DNA of 42,790 nucleotides from a virus, in the IMG/VR virus record IMGVR_UViG_3300042988_000862, positions 1 to 42,790 of that record. One strand, written 5' to 3'. Under the pieces are notes generated by a model that saw only the letters and a program-made list of their open reading frames with translations, ran no database searches and was not told the DNA's origin. The translations under genes and the position numbers were made by a program. This document shows positions 23,471 through 32,714 of the stretch, in pieces. Each line of letters begins with the position of its first letter. The stretch's first letter is position 1.

Positions 23471-23647
23471 CTATTTAGTTTCATCGTACCCGACATCATA
23501 CAACTTTTCCATATATTGTTCAATCTCAGGACTATCATATAACCTTGGATGCGATTGTAATATCATAAATTTATCGCCAACTGGTTCGATTCTAATGACA
23601 CTGTCATCACGCTTAAAACAGATTCCCTGTGAACGCTTCTGTAGCAT
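23471..23647 (-). CDS. Small hypothetical protein
   Basis: 58 residues starting MLQKRSQGICFKRDDSVIR and ending YDVGYDETK. A good ribosome site (AAGGCGG) lies 6-7 nt before the ATG, and the gene overlaps its neighbour by 35 nt. It reads as two strands and a helix (SPEIEQYMEKLYDVG). No family recognised. Confidence 0.55.
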   Translation of the reverse strand: MLQKRSQGICFKRDDSVIRIEPVGDKFMILQSHPRLYDSPEIEQYMEKLYDVGYDETK

Positions 23648-23972
23648 CTGTTACCGCCTTTTTGATTACACCTGATTCAGCAAACGCCGATTTAGTGAAC
23701 ATATCTATAAGGCTAGGACACGCACGTCCCATCAATCCACCTATAAATGACGATACAGAAGCGATAATGCACAATGTGACCGCATACCCTTTCATGTTCT
23801 TTTCAACAGTTTTAAACCCATCTTCTAGGCTTGTACGCAATGATATAAGACCGTTTTCAAGTGTAACAATACGTCCTTCACGTTTAGGAAGTTCTGAAAG
23901 ATGTTCATCCCACTGCCTACCACGCATTGATGCCTCAGCCAGTTCTTTCTCTTTAGCGCAGTGTTCACACAT
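23613..23972 (-). CDS. Coiled-coil membrane protein (XhlA/holin-like layout)
   Basis: 119 residues: a CEHC motif at the N-terminus, a helical region (about 20-60) with heptads, one transmembrane segment (YAVTLCIIASVSSFIGGLM), and a tail of about 35 residues. Coiled coil plus one membrane segment resembles XhlA-type haemolysin/holin accessory proteins, but the tail is longer than usual. It sits amid tail genes, away from the peptidase. Confidence 0.45.
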   Translation of the reverse strand: MCEHCAKEKELAEASMRGRQWDEHLSELPKREGRIVTLENGLISLRTSLEDGFKTVEKNMKGYAVTLCIIASVSSFIGGLMGRACPSLIDMFTKSAFAESGVIKKAVTDATEAFTGNLF

Positions 23973-24111
23973 CTTTCTTCATCCTTTCCAATTTCCGTTT
24001 TGTCACGCCTTTTATACGAATGCCTTTCACAGCAGGAGCACCACAATACTCGCACGAATGACTCACGCTTCTTGCCCTGCCACATTCTGGACAGGTGGAG
24101 AACTTAGGCAT
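23965..24111 (-). CDS. 48-residue zinc ribbon
   Basis: MPKFSTCPECGRARSVSHSC then EYCG: two Cys pairs (C-x2-C, C-x2-C) in the first 23 residues, then a basic tail. It is coupled on both sides: the start is in TAATG with the upstream gene and the stop overlaps the next ATG. Confidence 0.6.
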   Translation of the reverse strand: MPKFSTCPECGRARSVSHSCEYCGAPAVKGIRIKGVTKRKLERMKKDV

Positions 24112-24425
24112 TATTCATCAGCCTCAGAAGCGTTTGTTACATTAAGAGCCTTCATCGTGTCACGTAATCCACGATAGTACACAAGTTTAGAATTGATAAA
24201 CGTAATGGTATCTTGATGCCTAGTCTTCGCAGTTTTTAATGCGTCGATTTTATTCCTGATATCTATAGGCGAAAATTCTTTCTGGACTACTGGGTTATCA
24301 GACACTACCAATTTAGTTTCATCAGCCGATTTTGTGTAGCTCTCAGCAAACACCGAGTACACAAGCACACAAACAAACGCTATGAACAGAGCAAACACTG
24401 CGACAACGTTCTTTTTCTTCTTCAT
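24111..24425 (-). CDS. Exported or membrane-anchored helical protein
   Basis: 104 residues. A basic start and hydrophobic stretch ending in YSVFA form a signal peptide or anchor. The mature part is helical and charged (IRNKIDALKTAKTRHQDTITF). This layout also fits an inner-membrane spanin (Rz-like). No outer-membrane partner lies next to it, although a lipoprotein gene exists at 8174. AAGGAG precedes the ATG. Confidence 0.5.
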   Translation of the reverse strand: MKKKKNVVAVFALFIAFVCVLVYSVFAESYTKSADETKLVVSDNPVVQKEFSPIDIRNKIDALKTAKTRHQDTITFINSKLVYYRGLRDTMKALNVTNASEADE

Positions 24426-24439
24426 ATCGGACTCCTTTT

Positions 24440-27400
24440 TTATACGTCACCGGCTTCGATGCCGATGTGTTTAGTGTTATAGTAAAATGTTCCACTGTGC
24501 ACGGTAATATCATCGACCTCAGACGTGTCCGTTTCAATGTTGCATGAAGCGCATAAAACGTCACCGACTGCTACCACGTTAGAGGCTTCATCCCAATTTA
24601 TCGGAAACAAACCGGTAAATTGTTTGTACTGAGCCGCCGCACCGACCACTATTGCGCCCTCAACCGTCTGAGTCCGTGTTGCGACATCACCAGCTTTTTT
24701 GTAATACAGAACACACTTAATATCGACCGTATCACCTGCACCGCCACCGGTGTTATCTACGTTTGTGCTGAACTTGAACTCGCCATTTAAATCAGACGCA
24801 CCATCCCAATCAGCATGGACATCGAGGTCACTGAAAACAAGGACTTCACTTGCCGCATCAATATCCCAACCGCATAACTGGTTTGCGTCAGCCGCTTTCC
24901 ATGTTGCGCCAGATGCGCCAGGATTAGCTGAAATCATATTGGCGTGGTAGTACCTGCGGTACAGCGTTGTGTCAGCTCGTATTTCGTCACTGATATTGAT
25001 AAGGTCGTTATCCTCATCAAACGTGATGCTCTGGTCAGTTGTTTCACCATTGACCGATATAGCGTAATCCACACCAGCCGCACCAGACCCGATATTGACG
25101 TTGCCGTTGACATCGAGTTTCTGTGTTGGGGAGGTAGCCCCCACCCCGACATTACCGCTTACTATTATGTTGCCCGTCACCTGTAATGCCTGAGTAGGTG
25201 CTGTCTGTGCTGTCGTTCCGATTCCGACATTGCCGGCAAATAACGTCTGCATGTTGAAATAGTTTTTAAGTGCCATTGACTCGAAGCTGGCGATCTTGCT
25301 ACTTATCGCAACAACTGCACTACTGCCTGTCGTTGTCACCGTGCGTATTGCGTCAGTGTCTGTCGATGTAGTAAAATACGCACCAGTATTGTCCTGATAC
25401 CCTGCTGACGTGACATACTCAGCGACTGGCGCAGTGAAGTTTGCTGTATACCGAGCGACACCTTTATCAATTTTAAACTCGTCGATGTACCCGTCAAATT
25501 CGTTAGCGTCATTATATGCGCCATTGCGCCCTATCGCCCACACTTGGGTTGAGTCTTTCATAGACGATGTAGATACTCCAACCGTACCGTCCGCAGTTCC
25601 ATCGACATATAAAGTTATTGTCGTTCCGTTGCGTACATAGGCGATGTGATGCCAGTTAGTGTCAAGCGTCCCCGCCATCGTCAGTGAATACGGTGTCCCT
25701 GCTGAGTCAAAATATATCGCTGTTATTTTTCCAGCGTTGACATATGCGTACGTTGAAGCGCTTGCATTTGTTGCCGCATTATCGACCTGTCCCCACATAC
25801 GGTCTATCGTTGAAGCAGACGTAAGTTTTATCTGCGCTTCAATGGTAAAGTTACCTGCTCCCATTGTGAAATCCGCACTGTCTGCCGCTTCAAGGTAGTC
25901 ATCTGTACCATCAAGTTTTAATGATGCAGTCCCCCATTTCTTCACCGCTGTAGCCAACTGTGCGTTACCGTTAGCTGTCCATGCTGTACCACCAGATACC
26001 GCATTTGTCATAGTAGTACTTGCGTCAACACCGTTAAATTGTAGCAACGTTTTGACGTACGAATCAAGAGCAGTTCCAGCTCCCGCATCAGTGAAATCTA
26101 CATTCGCCCCTATTTTTGTGACTCCGATCGAATTGACTATGATGTCACCACTGGTCGTTGTGGTAAGCGATAAGTCGCCAGATGCTCTTGTGATTGTCTG
26201 CATCGCCGCCGTTCCGTTCACATCCAACTTCTGCGCTGGGGAGGTTGTCCCGATGCCAATATTTCCGACAAGGTTCATCATCCCATCGCCAGCTTGTATT
26301 GTGGCTATAGTCTGGTTGTGGAAGAACTCGATGTAATCAGTGGCATTAGTCGCATCAGAAGAATATATCCGTAATGTCGGATCAACCGTTGCGGCTAATG
26401 GCGACCGGTCGACATCAGCAAAATCAGCAAACTCAATAATACTAATATACCCAGTGTCATTTGTTGCATCATTGCATACAAGTCCTAATTGTAGGTTATC
26501 ATTTCCAGTTGTTGAAAACATAAATCCTGAATCGTTTGATGAGCCGAATTGATGTTTAACGTTATCTGACAAATATGCGGTAACGCTGAAGTTTGTGGTA
26601 CTTAAAAAATTAGTTACACCATCCGAAGCAGCAACATTGTCTATAGATAATATCCCCGTTGGTAGTATCGCTAATTCTGACCCAGAGGCATTTCCAGGTG
26701 CGCCGTATACATCCCAGAGATTTGTGTTTGTCCTTGGCAGAACGCAGAAGACGGACATTGTGTTTGACGGTGCAATCGAAGAGCTGAATCTAAACCAATA
26801 TCGGCTTGTTGCATCATAGCCACCAGCAGGCACTCCTCCGTCACCAGAAGCACTCATAGCCCAATCAGCTGGTGCTGTAAATGTTATTGCGCCACGAACT
26901 GTATAATTAGTTGTCCCGTCTGTACACGATGCCGTGTAATCCGTCCACGTTGAGCCGTTCCAATATTCAGCTTTCATCGTTGCGCCAATAGCATATGTAC
27001 TGCCATAAATTAAAACTGAGGTGAAAGGCGTAACTGAGCCTACATATGTTGCCCTTGATGTTCCACTGCTTGAAGCAAAGCCTGAGAAGGTTGTACCTCT
27101 TGAGCTTGACGCCTCTGTGGTGTTGTTAGTGTTCCAAGCTGTCGTCCAGTACCATACGGCGGAAAACATATCGGTTGGGATTGCAGTTATTCTTGTGTCC
27201 CCTGTTATGGTCGTTGTGCCTGATACATCAAGTTTTGCAGTTGGCTCTGTCGTTCCAATACCGACGTTGCCGCTTGATGTCGCTAATGTAACACCGCCAG
27301 TGGTCGTTGCGCCTCTGGTCACTACTGATTGTAACGTATCGGATTCATTTACCGTTGCTGTAATCGTTGAACCAGATGCACCCCATGTCAGTGATGTACT

Positions 27401-27712
27401 GTTGGTGAAGTCGGGGTCTGTTATTTCGGCTGTATTAACATATACCGAACCGCCACCACCTGCACCGACCTCTGTATACGCTCCACCATTTTTTGACACT
27501 TTTAGCTTATTATCAGTGTCATTATATATAAGTCGTGCTTTATTTGTTGGTGATACGTTTGGGTCAGTAGCGAAACCGTCTAGTTCGACTATCTCGACAT
27601 CATCTATACAGCGTCCGTTCTCATATACTTCACATTCTGCAAAGACATATGAACACACAAACACTAGTATGATAAAACTACTTAACGTCCTTCGTAAGTC
27701 TGTTATATTCAT
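24440..27712 (-). CDS. Large exported tail fibre with LamG-like domain
   Basis: 1090 residues. The N-terminus (MNITDLRRTLSSFIILVFV, ending YVFA) is a signal peptide. Four copies of a 'G[IV]G[TA]T.P...LDV.G' motif punctuate the chain (for example VGIGTTEPTAKLDVSG), as in many tail fibres and host-recognition proteins. Around residues 600-770 lies a concanavalin/LamG-like sandwich (AGNFTIEAQIKL, NWHHIAYVRNGTTITLYVDG, DGYIDEFKIDKGVARYT), a likely glycan-binding fold. The C-terminus is beta-rich. It probably binds the host surface. It overlaps the coiled-coil gene by 35 nt and has AAGGAA upstream. Confidence 0.68.
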   Translation of the reverse strand: MNITDLRRTLSSFIILVFVCSYVFAECEVYENGRCIDDVEIVELDGFATDPNVSPTNKARLIYNDTDNKLKVSKNGGAYTEVGAGGGGSVYVNTAEITDPDFTNSTSLTWGASGSTITATVNESDTLQSVVTRGATTTGGVTLATSSGNVGIGTTEPTAKLDVSGTTTITGDTRITAIPTDMFSAVWYWTTAWNTNNTTEASSSRGTTFSGFASSSGTSRATYVGSVTPFTSVLIYGSTYAIGATMKAEYWNGSTWTDYTASCTDGTTNYTVRGAITFTAPADWAMSASGDGGVPAGGYDATSRYWFRFSSSIAPSNTMSVFCVLPRTNTNLWDVYGAPGNASGSELAILPTGILSIDNVAASDGVTNFLSTTNFSVTAYLSDNVKHQFGSSNDSGFMFSTTGNDNLQLGLVCNDATNDTGYISIIEFADFADVDRSPLAATVDPTLRIYSSDATNATDYIEFFHNQTIATIQAGDGMMNLVGNIGIGTTSPAQKLDVNGTAAMQTITRASGDLSLTTTTSGDIIVNSIGVTKIGANVDFTDAGAGTALDSYVKTLLQFNGVDASTTMTNAVSGGTAWTANGNAQLATAVKKWGTASLKLDGTDDYLEAADSADFTMGAGNFTIEAQIKLTSASTIDRMWGQVDNAATNASASTYAYVNAGKITAIYFDSAGTPYSLTMAGTLDTNWHHIAYVRNGTTITLYVDGTADGTVGVSTSSMKDSTQVWAIGRNGAYNDANEFDGYIDEFKIDKGVARYTANFTAPVAEYVTSAGYQDNTGAYFTTSTDTDAIRTVTTTGSSAVVAISSKIASFESMALKNYFNMQTLFAGNVGIGTTAQTAPTQALQVTGNIIVSGNVGVGATSPTQKLDVNGNVNIGSGAAGVDYAISVNGETTDQSITFDEDNDLINISDEIRADTTLYRRYYHANMISANPGASGATWKAADANQLCGWDIDAASEVLVFSDLDVHADWDGASDLNGEFKFSTNVDNTGGGAGDTVDIKCVLYYKKAGDVATRTQTVEGAIVVGAAAQYKQFTGLFPINWDEASNVVAVGDVLCASCNIETDTSEVDDITVHSGTFYYNTKHIGIEAGDV

Positions 27713-28541
27713 CTTCTATTCCTTTTTGACGTGAAAATTCTTTAAGTTTTAACTCTCTGATAGTCAGACTTTTTTCTTCAAGTTCTAAAGACTTTTTCAT
27801 GTTCTCAAACGATGCTTTAACACTATTAGCTTCTTTTTCTCGCACTTCAACATCAACTAAAGCAGAATCAAGTTTCACTCTTAATGCAGAACATTTAACT
27901 TGATTTTCATTAAGTGACTTTTGTTCGTCAACACACTTCTTTAATTTTGCATCAAGCTCGGCTTGTTTTTCTTTAATTGCAAACATAATCATATTTTTAG
28001 CGTTTTGTTTTATTCCATCAGCTTCGTTCTTTATAGCAATAGACTTTTCAAGCTGGTCTTTAGCGTATACAGTGCTTTTTTCAATAGACTCTTGCTTGTC
28101 TTTTAATATGACTGAAAGCCTGTTCATATCATCAGACAATTGCTTTACGACTGATTCACGTTTAGATACTTTTTCTTCACGTTCTTTTACTGAACGCAAT
28201 CTATCAGAAATGTCTTTTGAGTCTGACATAATCTTCTCTGTCATTTCTTCAAGTTTTTTGCTTTCTGAAGCAATAATATCTTTAATATTAGCACATCCTT
28301 TCTCTATGTCTTTTCGCTCAACCCTGATTTTGCTAACTGCTTGAGTTTCAGTATTGACCGCTTGCTTAATATCTTTATGTTTGGCAGACAATACCTCATA
28401 ATTACTTTTCATCGCTTCAATGGCATCTGTCAATGTCTTTAACTCACGTTCTTTATCTTTTATCTTAACTTCACATGATTTTATGCGTCCATCAAGTTCT
28501 TTAAATTTCTCAATCGACTTTTCATACTCTTTAATGTCCAT
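27678..28541 (-). CDS. Long coiled-coil protein
   Basis: 287 residues from ATG 28541 after GTGAGG. Nearly the whole length is charged heptads (Lys/Glu with Leu/Ile/Val), so it is a rod about 40 nm long if fully extended as a coiled coil. No signal peptide. It lies directly before the big fibre gene, so a shaft, trimerisation or assembly-chaperone role is plausible (inference). Confidence 0.55.
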   Translation of the reverse strand: MDIKEYEKSIEKFKELDGRIKSCEVKIKDKERELKTLTDAIEAMKSNYEVLSAKHKDIKQAVNTETQAVSKIRVERKDIEKGCANIKDIIASESKKLEEMTEKIMSDSKDISDRLRSVKEREEKVSKRESVVKQLSDDMNRLSVILKDKQESIEKSTVYAKDQLEKSIAIKNEADGIKQNAKNMIMFAIKEKQAELDAKLKKCVDEQKSLNENQVKCSALRVKLDSALVDVEVREKEANSVKASFENMKKSLELEEKSLTIRELKLKEFSRQKGIEDEYNRLTKDVK

Positions 28542-28542
28542 G

Positions 28543-28896
28543 TTATGCCTCACTTGCTTTGATTTCTACGTATACCGTTCCTGTTGTATTCGCATTTGTA
28601 CATTGTACTCTTAACTGGTCACCATTCGACAAGTACAAATCACCATCTGGTTCAAATCTAACGCTGTCTGATGCGCTAAAATCTAGTTTCCTGATAACAC
28701 GGTCATATGTAGAACCATGCTTTGAATCAATAGACAATGTCACTTGTTCTGTTATGTTTACGCTTGCTTTTACATACACAGCTTCAAGTTTTACTGGGTG
28801 TCTATACGCTGTAGTATAATCAAGCGCACCTGATGTAAGGTTCTGTGATGTTGTCTTATCGAGATTAGGAAACCTAAACACTCTTAAAGTGCTCAT
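28543..28896 (-). CDS. Small beta-rich structural protein
   Basis: 117 residues, beta-rich (VKLEAVYVKASVNITEQVTL, GDQLRVQCTNANTTGTVYVEI). It has the form of a small jelly-roll or fibre-associated domain. No signal peptide. It overlaps the upstream exported protein by 4 nt. Function is not recognised. Confidence 0.5.
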   Translation of the reverse strand: MSTLRVFRFPNLDKTTSQNLTSGALDYTTAYRHPVKLEAVYVKASVNITEQVTLSIDSKHGSTYDRVIRKLDFSASDSVRFEPDGDLYLSNGDQLRVQCTNANTTGTVYVEIKASEA

Positions 28897-29324
28897 TGAG
28901 TTACCACCTTCATACTTAACGCTGTAGTTGAATCATTAGTAGCACCACCGACAACATGAAACCGTCCGTATGGCATTATCTCTTTATCAACATCTTCAAC
29001 GTGTGCATTTTCGTCTGTAACGGCAGTTAGCGTATCAGTTGTTGCCCACAATGAATCTACAGCACCCTCAGTTGTTGGTTTTGTGTATGATTGTTCAAAG
29101 TATATCGTCACTGCTACTGTACCGTCAGAAGATGCTTTATAAAACGCTGAAACATATTCTGCGTTAGCCATAGGAAAACTTTTAGTATATACAGAAGCTG
29201 CGCTTGCTACAGCAATCGTATTTGACCCAACTGATGTCTGGATAGGAACAACACCCATACTTGCTGCAATCGCTACACTACACACTAAACCCATACATAC
29301 CGCTACTAGACATTTACGTACCAT
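28893..29324 (-). CDS. Exported beta-rich protein
   Basis: 143 residues with signal peptide MVRKCLVAVCMGLVCSVAIA. The mature part is beta-rich (SVYTKSFPMANAEYVSAFYK, GTVAVTIYFEQSY), a pattern seen in small phage surface or fibre proteins. AGGAGG precedes the ATG, and the gene overlaps the O-antigen ligase-like gene by 11 nt, so they are co-expressed. Confidence 0.55.
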   Translation of the reverse strand: MVRKCLVAVCMGLVCSVAIAASMGVVPIQTSVGSNTIAVASAASVYTKSFPMANAEYVSAFYKASSDGTVAVTIYFEQSYTKPTTEGAVDSLWATTDTLTAVTDENAHVEDVDKEIMPYGRFHVVGGATNDSTTALSMKVVTQ

Positions 29325-30498
29325 GTTGACCTCCTGATTCTGCTAAGCCAATAAAAAACAGTGTATAAAATATATGTGCCCCAAGATGCCACGAGTACAC
29401 CCCGAATGCACCGACCATTGACGCTATTAGACTTGAATATACAAACGCTGAATATTCAGTAAACCTGTGTTTTCTAAATAATGACACAAACGCCATTACT
29501 AACAACAAAAACCCTATAATACCTATCTCATATAACAACTCAAAATATTCTCCATCAGCATGAAGCATCTTTGCGATATTTTCACCTTTATATTTATTGT
29601 GGTACATAACAGGAAATGAACCTATACCGTTGCCTGTCATCGGATATGCTTTTTTTATACCTTCAAGTGGTGATGTATTTAAATCTTTGACTATATTAGT
29701 CCATGTACTAAATCTTGCGCCATCACCAACAAAATACCTTACTTTATCATACTTGAAGTACGCAAATACCGACAATACAGCTATTATAACGCCTGTCAAT
29801 ACGCACCAAACAAGCCGTTTTTTCGACGTTAGGGCATAATAAGCTAGCACACAGCACACTAATGCACAAATACTCATCTGCGACACTGTAAGACATATTG
29901 AGAAAGCTATTAAAGCAAGATGTACATACTTTCTACGATATATCGCTGAAGGTATCGCCATCGCTAAAAATGTACCGACAAACAAAGGATGCCCAAGCGT
30001 TCCACCACAAGCACCATTTGGTACGCTACCATAAAACGGTACTACTTTAAAGAACTGGTCATACCCTAAGAACTGTATTATTATGTATGCGCTTATAACT
30101 GAGGCTGTGAATATTATGACATCAAGCAATGGTCTTACGCATCCATCTTTTCGTAAAAAAGCTATATCTCCATACTTCTGTCCTATGACCGAAACTAAAA
30201 ACATAACAGATGTAAACACGCACAATGCGCTAATCCATAACCATGGTGTATAAAACGGTATTCCGTACAATACAATTGTCAACTTCGGAGCACAAAAGAT
30301 ATTTATTGCTAGATACGCTAACAATATCAATAACCATTTATTTCGTATTTTCCCTAGAGTTCCTGAGTAACACGCTGTTAGGAATAGAGCTATTGAGAAC
30401 ACCACAGCAAGTATCAACTTCAGCGTTTGAGCGTCTGCCGTAGCGACAAAAAACAATGGTATTATCGCAAGCCCTATTCCTAACAACGTTTTATACAT
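29314..30498 (-). CDS. O-antigen ligase / Wzy-like membrane protein
   Basis: 394 residues with about 10-11 membrane helices. A large periplasmic-type loop near residues 265-335 (GDGARFSTWTNIVKDL, MTGNGIGSFPVMYH, MLHADGEYFELLYEIGIIG) matches the Wzy_C/O-antigen ligase pattern (PF04932), as does GTLGHPLFVGTFLAMAIP earlier. The family joins or polymerises lipid-linked sugar chains onto lipid A core, or, as PglL-type enzymes, onto exported proteins. It lies between two genes for Sec-exported proteins inside the tail cluster. It could change the host surface during infection or glycosylate the exported tail proteins (inference). Confidence 0.72.
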   Translation of the reverse strand: MYKTLLGIGLAIIPLFFVATADAQTLKLILAVVFSIALFLTACYSGTLGKIRNKWLLILLAYLAINIFCAPKLTIVLYGIPFYTPWLWISALCVFTSVMFLVSVIGQKYGDIAFLRKDGCVRPLLDVIIFTASVISAYIIIQFLGYDQFFKVVPFYGSVPNGACGGTLGHPLFVGTFLAMAIPSAIYRRKYVHLALIAFSICLTVSQMSICALVCCVLAYYALTSKKRLVWCVLTGVIIAVLSVFAYFKYDKVRYFVGDGARFSTWTNIVKDLNTSPLEGIKKAYPMTGNGIGSFPVMYHNKYKGENIAKMLHADGEYFELLYEIGIIGFLLLVMAFVSLFRKHRFTEYSAFVYSSLIASMVGAFGVYSWHLGAHIFYTLFFIGLAESGGQHGT

Positions 30499-31043
30499 TA
30501 CGTTGCGCCCCCGTCAGTCCATGTGCCTTTCATATTGACAACATACCATTTGTGATTCGTTCCATCACCGATAAGTGTTACGCTGTCACCTGTAGCACCG
30601 GGACTATCAATCGTATCTCCTGCGTCAAGTGCAAGATACTCGATAGTATCTGTAGTTACGCCTGTGTCGATAGTGATAGTACAACCTGTGCCGTCAACAA
30701 ACTGATATTGTAGTCCTGTCGCTGCTGTAGGCAAAGTCTTAGTCGAAGTCGTAGTAACAACATTTACACGTCCACTTTCAATAGCGGTAAGCGTGTCAGT
30801 CGTTACACCTACTTCGATATCAGTCCTCATGCCACTGATCTCGCCAGTACCATCACCAACGATATTTCCAGTAGCTGTTATGTCATCAACTGTCATGTCA
30901 CCAGTAGCGATAATAGCACCGTTTACCGTGAAATCGTCATTAGTCGTGTCGATGACGAGAAAACCATCGTACATCTCTGACGTTCCTGCGAAACACGGAA
31001 ACGCTATCATCACGGCAACCAGCGTGATAAGCAATTTCTTCAT
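30498..31043 (-). CDS. Exported fibre-like protein
   Basis: 181 residues with signal peptide MKKLLITLVAVMIAFPCFA. The mature protein is rich in Thr, Gly, Asp and Val in repeated strand patterns (TVNGAIIATGDMTVDDITATG), the style of beta-helical fibre or 'GDMTVD'-type tail proteins. AAAAGGAG precedes the ATG. It follows the major capsid gene and is coupled to the O-antigen ligase-like gene (1-nt overlap). Confidence 0.58.
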   Translation of the reverse strand: MKKLLITLVAVMIAFPCFAGTSEMYDGFLVIDTTNDDFTVNGAIIATGDMTVDDITATGNIVGDGTGEISGMRTDIEVGVTTDTLTAIESGRVNVVTTTSTKTLPTAATGLQYQFVDGTGCTITIDTGVTTDTIEYLALDAGDTIDSPGATGDSVTLIGDGTNHKWYVVNMKGTWTDGGAT

Positions 31044-31073
31044 GTCAAACTCCTTTTCATGCTTGGTTGCTGT

Positions 31074-32024
31074 TTATAAACCTGTTGACCCGAATAATTC
31101 ACGGAAATTCGTTTCGCCAACTGATGCTCTCATACTACCCTTGTGCTTAACCAAATCTTCGTTATCTTCAACCCATGAACGGAAATTTGGTTTCTTGCGC
31201 CAGTAAAAACGGAACATATTCATGTTAGGTATACGAATATACCAAGCAGTGTCAGAACCGCCGAACTGTGCAGCAAGATACCGCAACTCGACTGGGTCAT
31301 AATCAAGCGACAACAACGAACTGAACTTTTTCTTTTCAGAACCAAACTTGTTCGCATCGTTGTCAGGAGTACCCGGTACTGCTCGTGAAGCAAGTATACG
31401 ATATGCAACATCACGTAAAGCAGGCGGTAGAATCAACTGACGGACGCCACTTTCGATAATCGGCATACCATCTTCACCAACAAGGTTGTTAGCAATCTGC
31501 GTTTCAGCAAGAATAAGGTTGTCAATTGACAACGCACCTGACAACAAATTGCTAAGTGTAGCAGTTGTTTCAGCGTTCTGTAGATGCGATGCGCTAAACA
31601 GATACACACCATCAGGAGTTGTGTTTGTAGCAAATCCGTTGTACAGACGTGCAGCAACAAGTTTATTGCATTTAGCAATAGCGCCTTTTGCCATAGCTTT
31701 CGCTGATACAAGACCTTCAACAACAGCTGCTTCATCATCTTCAATAGCTTCAACCGACAACGTTGCAGTCTTATCGTACTTGATATGAGTAAACGTCTTA
31801 TCATATCCTTGTACTAAACGACCTTCGTTGCCTGCGTTGCCTTCAGTTGTTGCTTCCCATTCTCCAAGACCTGATACCTCAGACACTTGTACCATAGAAG
31901 AATCATCTTCCATGATATTGACAACTTTCTCAAACTCTTTTGGAGTCGTTTCATACGACCTATTAGCTACTTCATCGTAGGTGCGTGTGTACGCATCTGC
32001 GATACTCGATTTTAATATAGCCAT
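31074..32024 (-). CDS. Major capsid protein (Mu gpT / HK97-fold-like)
   Basis: 316 residues, no signal peptide. The pattern EWEATTEGN, YDKTFTHIKYDKTATLSVEAIEDD, then LPPALRDVAYRILASRAVPGTPDNDAN and WYIRIPNMNMFRFYWRKKP matches the order of motifs in Mu-like major head proteins (an HK97 fold). About 400 copies would form the shell. Position after scaffold and decoration genes supports it. AGAGAGG precedes the ATG. Confidence 0.8.
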   Translation of the reverse strand: MAILKSSIADAYTRTYDEVANRSYETTPKEFEKVVNIMEDDSSMVQVSEVSGLGEWEATTEGNAGNEGRLVQGYDKTFTHIKYDKTATLSVEAIEDDEAAVVEGLVSAKAMAKGAIAKCNKLVAARLYNGFATNTTPDGVYLFSASHLQNAETTATLSNLLSGALSIDNLILAETQIANNLVGEDGMPIIESGVRQLILPPALRDVAYRILASRAVPGTPDNDANKFGSEKKKFSSLLSLDYDPVELRYLAAQFGGSDTAWYIRIPNMNMFRFYWRKKPNFRSWVEDNEDLVKHKGSMRASVGETNFRELFGSTGL

Positions 32025-32052
32025 TATACACCTCTCTTAATTCTTGTTTATA

Positions 32053-32520
32053 TTACAGTGACACAAAACGACCGATTGCGAACCCATACGTGTTAGCTGC
32101 GACAGCATCCGCTGAAGCATCTATCTCGTCAATATGGAATCCGTACCCACTAGAAATAGTCGTGTCTGTCAAGTCAACGCCTTTACCAGTTGAATCAATG
32201 TCGACAACCGTACCACGTGCAGCGGTAGTAATCAGCACTGAACTTTTTACTGGCGCACGAAACTGGATATTGTCGTTTAATGGAGTCACTGGAATATTAG
32301 CACCACCGTTTGCTGCGGTAGCTTCGGTAACAGCAGCAGCAGCGACACCAACAACTGCGTTTGTAAGAGAAGATGCGGTATCTGCGAACCCTGAAGTCAA
32401 ATAAACTACTTCACCACGTGCGATGACCTGTGAAGCAGCCATAGGATACTCTTGTACTCTCTGGCGACCATCACGATACACCTCAAAACCATTGAGGTAC
32501 TGTTTGCTATTTACAGCCAT
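32053..32520 (-). CDS. Head decoration / stabilisation protein
   Basis: 155 residues, small and beta-rich (RGEVVYLTSGFADTA, AVVGVAAAAVTEATAANGG, GYGFHIDEIDA). Small proteins of this size and composition just upstream of the capsid gene usually bind the outside of the capsid. No family motif named with certainty. AAAAGGAG precedes the ATG. Confidence 0.6.
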   Translation of the reverse strand: MAVNSKQYLNGFEVYRDGRQRVQEYPMAASQVIARGEVVYLTSGFADTASSLTNAVVGVAAAAVTEATAANGGANIPVTPLNDNIQFRAPVKSSVLITTAARGTVVDIDSTGKGVDLTDTTISSGYGFHIDEIDASADAVAANTYGFAIGRFVSL

Positions 32521-32540
32521 GATATGCTCCTTTTAAATTT

Positions 32541-32705
32541 CTAAAGCTCAAATCTAGGCTGAGGAGTATCTCGATAGTCTTTTTCTCCGTGTGTCCATTC
32601 ACAGACAGGACAGTCAGGACGTTCATCATCTATGAGATAATCGACGATTTCGCCACATCTCCCACAGATATATTCACGTTCCTTATTTTCCTGTACTGTT
32701 CCCAT
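32541..32705 (-). CDS. 54-residue rubredoxin-like zinc ribbon
   Basis: CGRCG at 14-18 and CPVC at 32-35 form a C-x2-C ... C-x2-C metal site, as in rubredoxin-like ribbons. AAAGGTG precedes the ATG. It lies between scaffold and decoration genes, 9 nt after the scaffold stop. Confidence 0.65.
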   Translation of the reverse strand: MGTVQENKEREYICGRCGEIVDYLIDDERPDCPVCEWTHGEKDYRDTPQPRFEL

Positions 32706-32714
32706 GACACACCT

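Noticed and set aside
24750-27734. Several plus-strand ORFs of 70-240 codons opposite the large fibre gene
   Set aside because: They mirror the codon pattern of the 1090-residue fibre, lack ribosome sites, and would oppose the late operon.
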